Below, in pieces: positions 1-12,867 of a stretch of DNA of 64,000 nucleotides. Every line of letters begins with the position of its first letter. The first letter of the stretch is position 1. The notes below the pieces were generated by a model, which was not told where the DNA came from, searched no databases, and was given only the letters and a program-made list of their open reading frames with translations. Origin of the DNA: Helopsaltes ochotensis (taxonomy: Eukaryota; Chordata; Aves; Passeriformes; Locustellidae); the NCBI GenBank assembly GCA_013400155.1, contig VXBM01000056.1:899828-963827 (forward strand). The letters are read 5' to 3'. The position numbers were made by a program, and so were the translations under genes.

Positions 1-2500
1 AATAAAAATGGTAAATGGTGAAAATAACCTCAGTCAACATCATAATTTTGCTTCTTCCTTTGTTCCTTCTTTTAAACTTGAAATAAAAATGTAGAAGAGA
101 GTAAAATCCTTGCTTTGGGGAGGAAGGGTTACTGCTTGCCAGGGCTGCTCAGCAGCTTTGCCTCATCTGGGAAGCTGAGTGGTGAAAAAACACCCGGAAA
201 ACTGAGAGTGCTGGGGGCTTGAACCCACGTTCACCAAGACAGGGATGTGCTCAGGCCATGGTGGTCGGAGGGGTGCCTTCCCCTCCACCCTGAAGAATTC
301 AACCCGCAAAGACCGGGGTAAGGAAGGATGCCACGCCAACACTTGCTCGCATGCTGAATTGGGAGCTGGCAGAGGTGGGATGCATTTACCAAGGCTTACA
401 GACAACGCGTTCATTTTACTTGTGCATTTTTAATATGTGGCTTGGACTGTAGCATTTTGCAATGCAAGGTTTGGCCTTGTTTGTTACATACCGCCAAGAT
501 GGGCCTGCTCAAATGTATTTTCTGGCAAACACAAAAAATCTGGGTCAGGTATCAGGATCAGTGTTGATTTTAAATGTTTTTCATGGGGAACCAGGTATCA
601 GAGAGGGGAAGGAGTGTGAATAGGTCAGCTACACCCTTCATTCTTCTTGGAAGCTGCTCGTTGTTAGCCTAGTGTTTATTCATGAGGAGACCAGCATTTC
701 TAGGAGGCACAGGTTAAAAATATTTAGCATAGTGAGTGGAGAAGGAAAATATTGTTGAAACAATGTCTTCATTTGTCAGAGGAAAAACAGGGCCTAGGTT
801 TTTTTTGCGAGATCATAGTTAACTGCTCTCTGTGAACTGTTTCTCTAAAGATTTTGGACAGATGGATGCTCATGCAGCCAGAGGACTGAATGCCAATTGA
901 GAGGAACACGCTTCCATTTATAAAGGCAGGGAAATCATTCTGTCATGCAGGATATAGGTACACAAATTAACCAGGTATCAAAATTATATCTTGCTTTCAA
1001 TAGCAACTGACTCTCAAAAAGAGACTATGGACAGGAATAGCTAAAGATCTCACAGGCTGTAATTTAACTCTGTCAGGCAGATACAGCAGAAGTCACCTGC
1101 TAATAATAATGGCAGGCAGATTTGCCCTACTGCCCTTCAAATTCCCTTCTGTGCTGTCACTGAAAAATTCCAGCCTGCAATTCCTCTGCACAGAAACCTC
1201 CCACAGAATCTCTGAACCACCGATGAGAAGATAAAGGAATGGCTACAGGGCTCTGCCGCATGGAAGAGGTTTCTTGGCCCACAAAAAATCACCTTATTTC
1301 AAAGTAAATGACAGGATGGACTCTTTGAAGTCTGCAATTGTCAAAAACTTTTTTGTGCAGAGAAGAGCCTATAAAATAAATACTCCAGAGAGATGAAGGC
1401 AGGGGATGGGAGGCAGTGGTGAACACATAGTTGTACTCGCTGTGGAGCAAATCCAGGAGAATGCTGCTCTGTGTCCCCAGCCTGACGCCTTCCTTGGTGC
1501 CCACACAGGGGTGTCACAGGGCAGCCCTGAGCTGCTGAGCCTCCTGCTTTCCTCTGAAGATTCCCACACTCTCTGTAATCAAAAACATTGTATTATTTCC
1601 AAAAAGAAATGGGATTTGACTTAAAAGCATAATAAATGAAAAATATTTGTCAAAATATTTTGAAGTCAAAAGCTTGATATTGAGCAATATCAAAAATTGT
1701 GATCGTAAGCATTTGGTTTTTTCCAAAATTCTCAGTTTCACATTGGAAGATGAAAAGTCTGCTCAAAAACCATTTTGTACTTAGTATTCCTGGCTCTGGT
1801 TTTTGGCTTTTGACATTTGGAAGTAAAGTTGAAAGTCACTGATGAAAATTTAAGTTATTGCCCTCTAACTTTTGACAGCATTTTCCACAGACCTTGCTAT
1901 GCCCGAACTATTTTCTACGCAGCCTGTTCTTTGAAATTCAGTCACTTTTGCTTTTTCCTCATAAACATGTATGAGTCTATGTCTGGCCTTTGGTAAAATA
2001 AGAGTAAGACGTAGTCTCAGCTTAAATCTTCCTAACATCCAAATTTCTTACTAAGCTTCTACTGCTGCTGAATTTAATCTACTGTGAATTATCAGAGTTC
2101 AGCTTCTAGTATAAAGTAGGTTTGACCTCTGGCTGTGCAGTTTTCTTTATTATCTTTTTCATGTGTTTGTTCATGGACATTTCATTGTCCAAAAATTCTT
2201 GATGGCTGGATCAGGATCTCTCACCTTATGCAATGGTTGCTTGCAATTGAAAGGTCTGAACAGCTTATTACTTTTCAATTAAATAAAATAAGTTTCATTT
2301 TAATCCTTAGTATTTTCTTCTGTCTGAAATTTTTCTCTTTCTGGAAAATACTGGAGCTGTAGGTAGTTTTGGAAATGGGTTGGAAGTTTGTGTTCTTGCA
2401 TTGTCTTTTCTCTAACCTCTGCTGAACTGCTGTTTTGTAACTTTTAACAAGTACAGTAAATGACAAATGATATCCCTCGAGGTTTATTCATTCCTATTCT
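1..2500. other. Unique AT-rich DNA, no gene seen
   Basis: No reading frame above about 85 codons and no repeat family recognised. A small inverted repeat, 'gatattgagcaatatc', lies in the AT-rich part near 1675-1690, within chance expectation. Confidence 0.6.
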
Positions 2501-5500
2501 CATATACCACCATTTAACTTGACTGATTTCAGCTCAGTCTTCAGCTCCTGGAAATGCTGCCCACCTGATTCCTCAAGGGAAGCAGCCACCCTGCAGGCCT
2601 TGTTCAGTGCCACAGTTCACAAGACAGGCCCCATCACCTTCAGGCACAGGTTAAGCAGGCAGTTGTCTAAGGTGGGGACCTGCCTGGGAAATAAAATGGG
2701 GATCAAATGGTGGCTGTGACTGGGCATCTTTATGCTCAGCTGGGTTTCTGTGTCTGTCCCTGCCTTCTCCCTGCTTGGTGAGCGCAGATCCCCCCTCTTG
2801 CAGCCCCTTTCTCAGATGCCTTTTTACTCTATGCCTTCTGTAGCAGAACCATCCCTTTGAGGATGATTTCTGGTGGTACAACTGTGGCATCATGGAGAGT
2901 AGGGAATAATGGAGCAAGAACTGGTTTTTGCATGGGGAGATGCAGAGTGGGACTATTCATCTGGCAGTTTTCCATCCCAACCAGGTCTCTTCGGGCTCGC
3001 ACACACACGATGCACTCCTGCAGGAAGTCCTCCCCTCTTGCCTTTCCCCCAGTTCCTGAGAAATAGCACAGGTCCCACTGCACCCCTGGAACTGCCTCTG
3101 TTTAAGACCATAGTGGTAAAATTGCCTGCAGGATGCACAAAAAAAGATTGAGTTTGACAGGAACCCTTTTGTAGGTGCAATGTCCTGGACCATAATAGAA
3201 GAATGTTTTATAGACATTGCTGATGTGGGTTATATGACTCTAGGATGGGAATGGTGCTTTTTTAAGAGGGGTGAGCATTGGACTTCCATCTTTTTATAGT
3301 CTGCTGTGCTGCTTTGAAAAAAACCCTTGCGTCTCTTCAGTGGGATACAAAAAGCAAATGTGAATTTTTTATCTTAGAGTTATATTGTGCAGTAGACCCT
3401 TTGTGGTTTCCTGCTCTCTCACTCTTCAACCCCGGTGTTTGCAGTATTTCTGCAGTCACCCTGAGTGTACCCAGGGATGATTTGAAGGGAGCTGCTGGAG
3501 GGGTAATATTTGCTTTGGAAGAAACATGTATTTTCCAAATAAATTTCTCTCCCTGATTTTAAGACTCCTAAATAATTATTTTCTTTCACACCTACCCACC
3601 CACACACCCTCCACTCCCTGTAGCATTCCTGCTTGAATTTATTTTCTGTGAAAGGGAGAGAGAGAGATTTTCCAGGTCCAAGAATATTGCCTTGGAAATT
3701 GGTACATTTGCAGTTAGGACTAAAGAGATTGTTGTGACTTTTCAATAGCTCATTCTCGGGAAAATTCTGTCCTTTGCAGAGATGGAGCTGCTATGGCTCA
3801 TTGTGCCACCATTCTCCTCTGTAGGGAAGCCTTCAGCTTTTGGAACCCATCCAGCCTAACCTTTGAAGCTTGGATTTGAACTGAAGGTCCCAGCATGAGG
3901 CTGATGCCTGTCTCCAGACAGATTTCAGCCCCTACTGTCTTTGCAGTAATCAGAGTTTCCCTGGTGTACTGTGTCTGAGTGCAGGAAATCCTCCAGCAGC
4001 AATTCCACAAGTGAAATTCCAGTCTTTGTTCTGTTAGAAAGAAAATCAGAGAAAAAAATTAAGTATATCTTTTACCCTTGATCCTCTATAGGTCTATAAA
4101 CATCTGCTTCCTCAATCTGCATAAATTTGCAGAACAGTGTGAACTTTTTGTAAAACAAAATATTGTAAAATATTATAGTTCTGTGTTAACCCAAAGATTC
4201 CAGAGTTTCAAAAGCATTTTCTTTAGTTCTGTGCATCTTTCCTACTTATGTATATTTTCCCCTCACACAAAATTCTTTTTATAGCTAAGTCTTTTATATT
4301 GTTCTTTTGTGCCCTTTCTACACTGTAATCATTTCTCCATCATCATTCTTTTGTTGCTATGTGATGTTCCATTTCCCATGTGTTTTTCTTTGCTATAGCT
4401 GTTAGCATCATTTTAACTCTTCACTTTCTGCACTTGCCAGTGCCTTTTCACTAAATATATATCTGTGAAAATAGACTGGAGTTTCTGAAATAACAAGAAG
4501 GATTCATTGGTAAACACTGAATGAATTGCAATTGCGTTAGAGCTGCAAAGAACAGCTCAGGTCACAGGAACAATTTAATTCGGTTTAACTTAGTCACTCC
4601 TTGAAACAGCCACCTTCCTCTCAAATGGCTGCAGTGCTCTGCTCCATCAGAATTAGAGAGGGAATTACTTGGGTCAGGTTAGACAAGGCTGGTGATGGCA
4701 CACTGGCAGCAGGGCTTTGACTTTGCATTTCAAAATTCACTCTGTGAAATGCATTCAGCAAAATATGATGATATCAGAAGCTTATTACTTGGAAAAGCCA
4801 ACAAAGTGGTAAATTTTCAGCTGCATGGCTTGATCTGTGAATTGCAACTGGGTTAAACCCCTTACTCCTGAGAAAGTTTTGGACAAACTCAATTTGAATT
4901 TTCTAATCATTGAAGAATTTGCAGGGGAAGCAGCTCTTTTAGCAGGCTCTGGGTGGCTGCAGCTCTGGGGTGCTCACAGCCAGGACCTTTCACTGCACAG
5001 TCCTCAGCACATTTGGGATCACTATTTCCCTGCAGGGAGTCAGGGAGTTCCTTGCCAATCCCACTGCAGCTATCCAACCAAAGCTGATGGAACAATGTAC
5101 ATTCAGGAGCTTGAGTGTATCCCTTCCCTGTTTGTACCCCTGAAATAGCCTCATTGTTTTCTACACCAGTTGGGAACATGGAGCAGGCCAGACTTGCTCT
5201 GAGCTCTGTGCTTGTCCCCTTCCTTGTTTGGAAAAGGATGCCACCCTTGTGCTTCACAGTTTTAGCCCTCTGCTCTACACTTCTGAGTACTCTCAAGTGT
5301 GTTCAATTTGCACAGGCCAGGTAGAGCTCTAGTACAACATCACCTGCAGCCAGAAAAGCCTGCAAAGGAACATAATTCAAAATGTGGGGACTACTTAAGA
5401 TGTAGTTGAGTTCCTAAAGGAAATATCAAAAGCCAGCATCTCTGAAAGCCTGCTCACCACGTGTCTTTTTTCAGTAGATTTCCCAGCTCAGAAAACTCTC

Positions 5501-5978
5501 CTGAGTTGCTATTGTGACAGACAAACTGCCTGTCCTTAAGAGCATCCTCCAAACTTCCACTGTATCAGCTTCACACTAATTGCTTTCCTGATGCCCACTT
5601 AGGCTAATGAATGCTAAATATTGCAAAGCAGTCCTGGTGCACTCGGAAGATTGGTTTGAAAAACAGTGCCTTGGAAATGGAGTGCAGCATCCACCTGCCT
5701 TGCCTGCAGGAACAGAGCACCAGCTGTGCTCAGGAGGTATCTGAGGCTTCTTGTGTCCTGCCAAGACATTGGAGGCACTGGAGAATTTTAGAAACCCTAA
5801 AACACTTGTGTCATTGCTGTTCATTGGAAATACAGCCTAGAAAAGGCAGTGCTGAGGACATGAATAAAGTGGTGCACTTGGGATATTCCCAAAGGGACCT
5901 GCACTGACCAGCAACTCTGTGACCAGTCTGGCAATAAGGAATCAAATGGTCTGTGATGCGGGGCATTTTATTAGCTAA
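2501..5978. other. Unique DNA, moderately GC-rich in parts, no gene seen
   Basis: Several frames stay open on both strands at about 2829-3217 because that patch is GC-richer. None has a domain or signal peptide. A five-unit CA repeat lies near 3000, an AC/CC-rich stretch at 3588-3614 and a short GA run near 3657. The 129-codon minus frame at 4907-5296 overlaps a plus frame of similar length and is taken as chance. Confidence 0.55.
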
Positions 5979-6003
5979 TTATCAGCTGCTTATTTATCAG
6001 CTG
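5979..6003 (-). promoter_or_regulatory. Duplicated GATA/E-box composite motif
   Basis: TTATCAGCTG occurs at 5979-5988 and again at 5994-6003, 15 bp apart. On the minus strand each reads CAGCTGATAA, an E-box (CAGCTG) overlapping a GATA site. A further 'tgataa' lies near 6057. Such pairs occur in blood, heart and neural enhancers, but here function is only inferred. Confidence 0.4.
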
Positions 6004-9000
6004 TAGTTGGGGAAGGGCAGATCACACCCAACTCACCTATGGCAAATATTTTATTGTGATAAACAGGCCTGTCCTCAGCTCCTGCTGGGCGAGGAGGGGC
6101 TCTATTCAGAGTATTATCCATTTCATTTAGTTGTTTAAAAGGGGATCTAAGCTTTTCTAACAGCATGGGTCATCCCTATTCAAACAGCACCTCTTTGACT
6201 TGCTAGTCCTTTTTTAAGTCTCCCCCTGCAGTGCTTCCTTTTTCTTGGAGTCTTTTGTCCTAGTTTGCTTTTTCCAGGGCTCGCTTTTTATATGTGGGAG
6301 AGTAGTCCAGCAGATGCTGTTTTATAACTGGCTGTGGTCTGTCTCTTCAGCTGGTGAGCACTGCTGAGCTTCATTCTTACTCTCACAGGGAGTCAATGCA
6401 AGCTTTGAGCAGTTGCTTTTGCTTGGAAAACAGAGAAGACCGTATTACTTTTACAAGCATAAGAACACTTAGTGTTCCTCTATAATCCCATCATCTTGCA
6501 GCCTGTCTTCTGTGTACAGAGACTGCATGTTCCTTACTGGAGTGGGTGACCTCAGACCTGTGTGTCTGCCTCTGGTAATGTACCTTCACTTTGCTTGCTT
6601 AGTGTGAATTACCAGGGAATAATTGGCCTGGCAATTGCTTGGCGGTGAAAGTGCCTGTTGTTGCAGGACTCCTTTAGCAAACTCTGACAGCACCAGAGCT
6701 GCAGTGCAAATCATTCCACTGCCACTGAATTTCTTCCTGCACACAAAATGTGTGAGTGCTCTGTGTTCTGCATTGCTCTGGTCTGTTAAAATAGCTGCAG
6801 AAATGTGCTCTGGATTTGTTCATCTCTCTAAGTCCATTTTTTTCCATGCAGTCATTCACAGAGAGGATTCTGAAAGTGCTGGATATTCTGAAAGACTCAC
6901 AGGTCAGGCCATATGTCTCAGACAGCTGCTTCATGCTCACCTTACAAAGGTCACAGTAGTTCTGAGCATTTCTGAACAACTTAATCAGGGTACACACGAG
7001 CCTCTGTGGGAAGCATTTTGCTTTTAATTGATGAGCAGGTTCTGGGAGTCACACGTGGCTCTTATTGTTATTTCTTTGTAAGTTCATTTTCTTCGTTTTA
7101 AAAATGATTTTAAATTTCGGGTTCCTGGAAATGTTTGTTTGCAGTATTTTCCCTCAAATACATATTGTCCCAGCCCCAGTTGTATTTCCTTTGTTGAGAA
7201 ATATTGCTCAAAGTGAGGATGTGAACACTGAGAGAGAGCAGGGCAGCACAAAGAGATGGCTGAGGCTAACAGAGGGTCCCAGTGTATGGTCACAGCTAAT
7301 GCACCAGAACAGGTCAAATTAGGCCCCCTTCTCTGTGTTTAAATACAACTTGCAATATTTTCCCACCATTTTAAGGCATTATTAGCACTTGCTGTATGGA
7401 GTATTAAACAAGCATTCTCCATTTATCCACATTAATGATTCAGCGCAAACTCCTGCTTTCCCATTAATATCCACTAACCCCATTCAGTGATAAAACTTGA
7501 TTTAGTCTCCAAATTACCTCAGCACAAAATTTCTTGGAGCAGCAATGCCTAATAGTTCAGGGCTACGTGAGCTGTTGTGATAGCCAAATAACAACAGTGG
7601 CAGCATCTTTTTTTGAGACTTGGCAGAAAAAAGAATCAATCCAGAACATAAAGAGAGACACAAATAAATTGCTAAACAGTATAATCCAATGATACCATAC
7701 ATCTCAGAAATGAGTGACTCAAAAATCAATAAAAACTGAAAAGGGAAGAATTGTAGTAGTCTAGATGCCAAAGAAGTTGCAGGTGAAGGTGCCAGCAAGG
7801 CAAGTGTCAGGCTCTGGGAATGGGGTGGGAGATGGGCTCTGGAAAAAAGGACTCACACTGCCAGGGCATAGTACAGCAAGGAAAAGGTGATACTATCTGC
7901 ATTGGAGAGGGTTATGGATAGAACAGGGGACAGAACTAAGTTCTCTGGGATTTGAGGGGCACCACGGCACCACTGCTTTTGTATTTTGATGGCCTTCTTC
8001 CACTTGGATACAGAGGTGGGAACAGCACAGGCTGCTCAGTGCCTGGGCTCTTGTCTGGGCTTTGCTTGGATGGGAGGGTGACGTTGGGTTTGGGGCATCT
8101 CTAACTACAAAACTTCATGTTGCTGTGCCTTGGCTCCAGTTGTAGTGGATCCTTTGCCTCCAGAGCCCCTCCCTGGACACTGCTTCCATGTGCCCGTGCT
8201 GCAGCTGGCGTGGGGCCGCTGCTCGGTGTGAGCTTTAGATGATGTCGATCATGCTGGAGGTCGCTGCTTTATGGGCTGGTTGTGAAAAGCCTGACTTTCC
8301 TGCCTTGCACAATGCACTGTCCCAGCTCCCCAAAGACAAGCTAATATAATGTGGATTTTGTTTTTCTCCCTTGACTGTTCTTCCCTGGACTGTCTTGTGG
8401 GCTGCTGGCTGCAGGTTTTGGTGCTAGGACTGCTGAGTGGTGGGTGCTCAGGGATCCATCAGAGATGCACTTTAACTTTGTTCTGGTTGTGCATTTTAAA
8501 AAACCACCTTTGAATTCCCAGTCCTACAGAGCAGGAGCAGATCCAAGCTGCTCTGCTTGCTAGCTCAGATCTGCTTTCTACCCTGCATGGTCCTCTTATT
8601 GCTCTCTTTGGAGTCTGCTGGCAGCAGAGCAAGCATGGCCTGTCCTCTTGGTTTGCAACAGCCTGCTGTCTCCAAAGGTCTGTGAGAACAGTAGGGCCCT
8701 TGCCTCACTCTGGTAGCCATTACTCTGTCTATCCTGTTAGAGCTGCACGCATTTTAAAAGAATCATGGAAAAAAAGAACAAGGAAAACAGAGAAAAAGGG
8801 CAGAAATAAGCAGAAAAAGAAATCAAGGTAGACACATGACAGTCACCTGGCAAGGGAAAGAAGAACCAAATAATCCAGGGAGCGACTTTGACAGTCTGAG
8901 CCCAGTGATCCTGCTGAATTGAGTCTGCTGTCTCCCAAATGGCATAATTTAAAATCATTTGCTGCAGTTTTAGGCAAGAATTATTAAATGAATATTAATC

Positions 9001-11338
9001 AGTCATTAAATTCTGTGAAACTGCTTCTTCATTCTGGGCTGAATGAGGCCATTTAGCTGAGGTGCATTCAGCATGTTAATGTTTCTGTGAGTGGGTTCCT
9101 TTCCCCAGAGTCAGCGCTGCGCTCAGCTGCGCTAACGGTGGCAGTTACTTGCACCAGGTGGGTGCCTCTGGGGCTGGACACCAGCTGTTTTCTCAATTCC
9201 TACAAGCAATGAATGACTGCGTAAAATATCAGCCCTGTCTCAACTCCAAGTCCATCCCCACCTGCACTGAAACCAGTACATTCCCCTCTAATTAGGAAGG
9301 TTTGATATTTTCCTTCTTCCCTTTCTGTATGCCCCAATCCAGTGTGTATCTCACTTTGCTCCTTGCTCGTGCATTCAGGTCCCAGTCTTGATTCCTATGG
9401 CAGGGAAAAAACCTTTCCCAGCTCCAGAGACATGTAGAAGTTGACATATTGAGGGGGAAACTGCAGACATCTTAATGGTGGCTGTGTTTTTGCTGCCAAG
9501 ACCCCAAAGCCATTGATCATGAAGGAGCTGATGTAGATGGTTGTTTGGAAAATAATCCCTTTAGAAGAACATTTCTCTGGCATGACCTATGCTCTCTGCA
9601 TCTGATCCATCCAGCACCATGTCTGCTCCCTCCTTTTGCAGGAGGCAGGAGGTCACATGTGAGTGGCACTGGGTGGGTAGTGCTGGCTGTGACCCCACGT
9701 CAACAGGCAGCCCACCTCTGACTTTTCCCTTTGCAACTTCTGTTGATTTCTTGGCCCTGGAGACACATGACAGGCCTCAGCTATTTAGAGGACAGCACTG
9801 ATTGAATGGTGACAACCAAATTCATCACATTTCCAGAGCTGCTGTGATCCTCTAATTCTTCTTTTTATGTGCATAATCTCTCCTTTCCCCATACATAACA
9901 GCAAAGTTAGGGCAAAAAAGATGAATCATCGATGAATGGATGAATTCTTCTGATCCTCATTCCCTCTCCAGGCTCTGGCAATTGTGGGTAAGCAGCAAAT
10001 ATTAGTTAAAATGCAGTGAGGTGTGCAGATCTAGAACAAGCTGTGGAAGAGCCCATTACAGAATATGCCCAGTGCTAACTGGTTTTCTCAGAAGGTGTGT
10101 ATTGGTGGTTTTGGGTGGCTTGGTTTTTTTCTTGCTCTTTTATAATAAGCAGGAGAAGGAACAAGGCTCAAAACTTTCTAGCACATGTGTGCATGTGAAT
10201 TTTATCTAAGCTTAGACTGGCGAGTTTTCACTAGCCTAATATTCCTGGCTCTCCAGGTGTTTTGCATGGAGAACCATTGCCCTTGTAATTGTCTGCAAGT
10301 TATAAAAGGTATAATGCTTCCAGTATTTTTTTAAATTACAGAAGTTTCTTTTTGGTATGTGTCACTGAGATTTGTTTTTTCTCTTATCGGCTCTTGTTTT
10401 TAATGTTACATAGAGTGAATAAACCAGAAGGAAATCACTGAGCCCATGCAGGCAAAAAAATTAACACATTCTCTTGCTCTCACGTCTAAAAAATAATGAA
10501 TCATTAAATCTTGAAGTCACATTGACATTACCAAATGGGTTTGAAATCAGCTTGGACCTAAGAAGCTATAGAAAACCTGCCAAGTGACAAACGGCTTCTG
10601 ATGGTGATGTAAGAAATTGGAAACATCTATTAAACAGGTGCAGATTTCCATTTCCTAAAAGTTATTGGTTGGAGCAGTGCAGTGCTTCCCTTGCCTGGCA
10701 GCTGCCTCGGGGGCAATGGCCACAGGCAAAACCTACTTAACTGGAAACATCACAGTCAGTGAAAGCACCATGGTTTCCACTGCTCCCGGTTTTTTGACCT
10801 TTATTTTGTTGCAGCAGCAGAAGGTATCCGTTCAGTATCAATTCACCTTCTGGGTGGGGAAAGGGATTCTAGTACCAGCTTTGAATGTGTGCTGAAGATT
10901 GTGGCAATGCTCAGCTTACTTCAGCTGGGACCAAGGGCTGTGTGGTGCTGCACAGGGCACTGACCAGCCCCGTGGTCAGTACCTGGGCAAAGCAGACATG
11001 GTGTTTGTATCATGCTTTCCAGACAGGAACAAGGAAGGGATTATTTCCAATTTAGTCCTTGCTCTTGCTGAATTGCTGAGTACCAGCATTTCTTAATGGC
11101 TTTGTTGAGGCTCAGCCTCTGATACAGGGGTGCCTCATTCATTGGAGGGGGTGCTCCAAGCCAAGGGAGGACTGTCATGTGTGTGTCTTTCATGCAGATG
11201 AGGTGGAGTTTTCACATGGCTTGAGTGTCCCTGCACTCTGGTGTGGTTTTTGCCTGGTGCTTGGTGCTGTTCATTGCCATTGTGTGCACTTCTCTGGGGC
11301 CCTTCAGCTGTGGGAGTGTCCTGTGAGCAGGTTCAAGG
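6004..11338. other. Unique DNA, no gene seen
   Basis: AT-rich, regulatory-looking stretches occur at about 6050-6180, 7370-7510 and 8940-9095, and a slightly CpG-richer patch at 8080-8275. The 134-codon plus frame at 6623-7027 overlaps a 107-codon minus frame, and neither shows a protein family. The minus strand at 8760-8830 is pyrimidine-rich. Confidence 0.55.
9111..9137. other. Small CpG cluster with repeated CTGCGCT
   Basis: Four CpGs fall within 23 bases of 'tcagcgctgcgctcagctgc' and the following 'gctaacgg', with CTGCGCT repeated at 9118 and 9128. It directly follows an AT-rich stretch at 8940-9095 that has the look of regulatory DNA ('gaattattaaatgaatatta'). Confidence 0.5.
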
Positions 11339-11362
11339 ACAGGTGGCACTGAAGCCACCTGT
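11339..11362. repeat. Inverted repeat, 9-bp arms, with facing CAGGTG/CACCTG boxes
   Basis: Arms 'acaggtggc' (11339-11347) and 'gccacctgt' (11354-11362) are exact reverse complements around the loop 'actgaa'. Each arm holds an E2-type E-box (CAGGTG), the motif bound by ZEB and SNAI factors. The hairpin sits 16 bp before copy 1 of the 42-bp duplication. Confidence 0.8.
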
Positions 11363-11378
11363 ACTGAGTATATCTGCT

Positions 11379-11420
11379 GCTGTAGATACACTCACTTTTG
11401 GGGAAATTTGAAGACATTAA
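11379..11420 (+). repeat. 42-bp duplicated segment, copy 1
   Basis: The sequence from 'gctgtagatacactcac' to 'ggggaaatttgaagacatta' recurs at 13060-13101 with two differences in 42 bases. Flanking bases on both sides differ between copies. The two copies are 1,681 bp apart, in the same orientation, and the LTR at 12667-12867 lies between them. The family, if any, is unknown to me. Confidence 0.95.
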
Positions 11421-12666
11421 TCTCTGAAGGGTTGTTCTGCTCCGTGGTGTAGTTTTAAGAAAAACATCTGGAATCCTTCTCCTGGGTGAAGTGTTTGCAT
11501 GAGATTCTGTACATCGCTTAAGTCAGAAAGTAGAACCACACTGGGGCTGAATCTGATGGAGGATGACTTCACTGGTGTGCTTTCCATGCTCCACCTCTGG
11601 GATGGTCTGCTCAGGTGTGAGCTCCTCCAGTGAGCACATTAAACCTGCTGCTCTGCTGGCTGCAGCTGTTCTGGCCTTCTCATGGCAGCTGACAGCTCTT
11701 CATGAGAGATAGTCTAATCTGACATTTTCTTTTTGGAAGCTGATTGCCAGGTTACTTGTCCTTTTCTGCCCATTTGAGAGGGTAATGTGAGAAATGAGAA
11801 CTGACAGTGCATTTTAAGTGCAAGCCCTGACAGAAATTTGGTATCCACACATCTTTGTGGAACAATTCCAACTCAGAGCAGAAAGAGGAGCTCTGCTGTA
11901 ATACTGGCCTGGCTCTTGGGCTCTGCTTCTCAGAGGGAAATATACTGCACCGGAAAGTTAAGTCAGCAAAGCTTCTTATGACCCAAATTCTAAAGGGAAA
12001 ACCTGAGGCAAATGATTGCTGGGAGAAGAGGTTCAACTAAGGCAGAGAAATACAATATTCTCTGTAAGAAAGCCTATGTAAAATATAATAGAGGAAAAAT
12101 TTTGCTGATTTTGATCCCTGGGCAGTGGAGCATTAGCTACCAGGCCCCAGCTCATGTGCTCCTGCTGTGCTGGAACAATGTTCCCTTGAGTAAAGCAATA
12201 AATGATCTCTTTTCAGAAGAGAGTGCTGTCTGGCCATATCCTGCTGGATCCTGGAATCCAGCTGCTGAAGTGTGTTGAAAGACATTAAAAATACATGAAA
12301 ATACCCTCTTTGTCTCCACACAACTCCAATGGCTGTTGTAGAGATGCTATGTGATACTAAATGCACTAAGAAATAGGAGAGGGTACATGTGTGTAAATTT
12401 TTCTTTTGAAATTTAAAATCGACTCCAATTGCAAAATGGATTGACTTGGAAAACAAGTCAAAAAAAATGAGCAGAACTCTCATAACTGATGAGCACAGGT
12501 GTTCATAAGATTTTAGGAAACATCTCTTGCTGTAAGGTCTTTGCTGAAGGCTGCCAGAACTTTTTTTTTTTTTTTTCTGATCTAGATATGATTTAACTTG
12601 TTTTCTTCCCTGACTTCTCCTGGCTGCCAACCCAACAATTGATCACTGTTTTCCTTTCATTTTCAC
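11421..12666. other. Unique DNA before the LTR cluster, no gene seen
   Basis: A 165-codon minus-strand open frame (12133-12630) crosses the poly(T) at 12561-12576 and shows no domain. Overlapping short plus frames at 11855-12278 are likewise unsupported. Confidence 0.6.
12561..12576. repeat. 16-nt poly(T)
   Basis: Sixteen uninterrupted T's follow 'aaggctgccagaac'. On the minus strand this gives the lysine run in a 165-codon open frame at 12133-12630, an artefact of the homopolymer. Confidence 0.95.
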
Positions 12667-12867
12667 TGTGCTGGTTTGGCCTGGAGTGGAGTGAATTTTC
12701 CTCATAGTAGCTGGTATTGTTCTTTGGATTAGTGCTGGAAGCAGTGTTGGTAACTCAGGGATGTTCTTGTTACTGCTGGGCACACCTTACACTGAGCTGA
12801 GGCCTTTTCTGCTCCTCACCCACCTGTGAGCAGGTTGAGGAGTGAGTGGCAAGGGTTAAACCACGAC
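12667..12867 (+). mobile_element. Internally deleted solo LTR of an avian endogenous retrovirus (ERVL-like)
   Basis: The left end (TGTGCTGGTTTGGCCTGGAG) and the following stretch, with 'tcatagtagctggta', 'tgctggaagcagtgttg' and 'ttactgctgggcacac', follow the 5' part of a common avian ERV LTR. The right end 'gggttaaaccacgac' is the 3' terminus of the same family. The middle of the LTR (the part that carries the TATA-like and poly(A) region in the full copy at 15811-16385) is missing, so this copy is about 200 bp instead of about 575 bp. No retroviral gene remains beside it and I see no matching target-site duplication, which fits an old solo LTR. The family assignment is from memory of the consensus. 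What is seen directly is that the two copies in this window share both ends and orientation. Confidence 0.8.
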
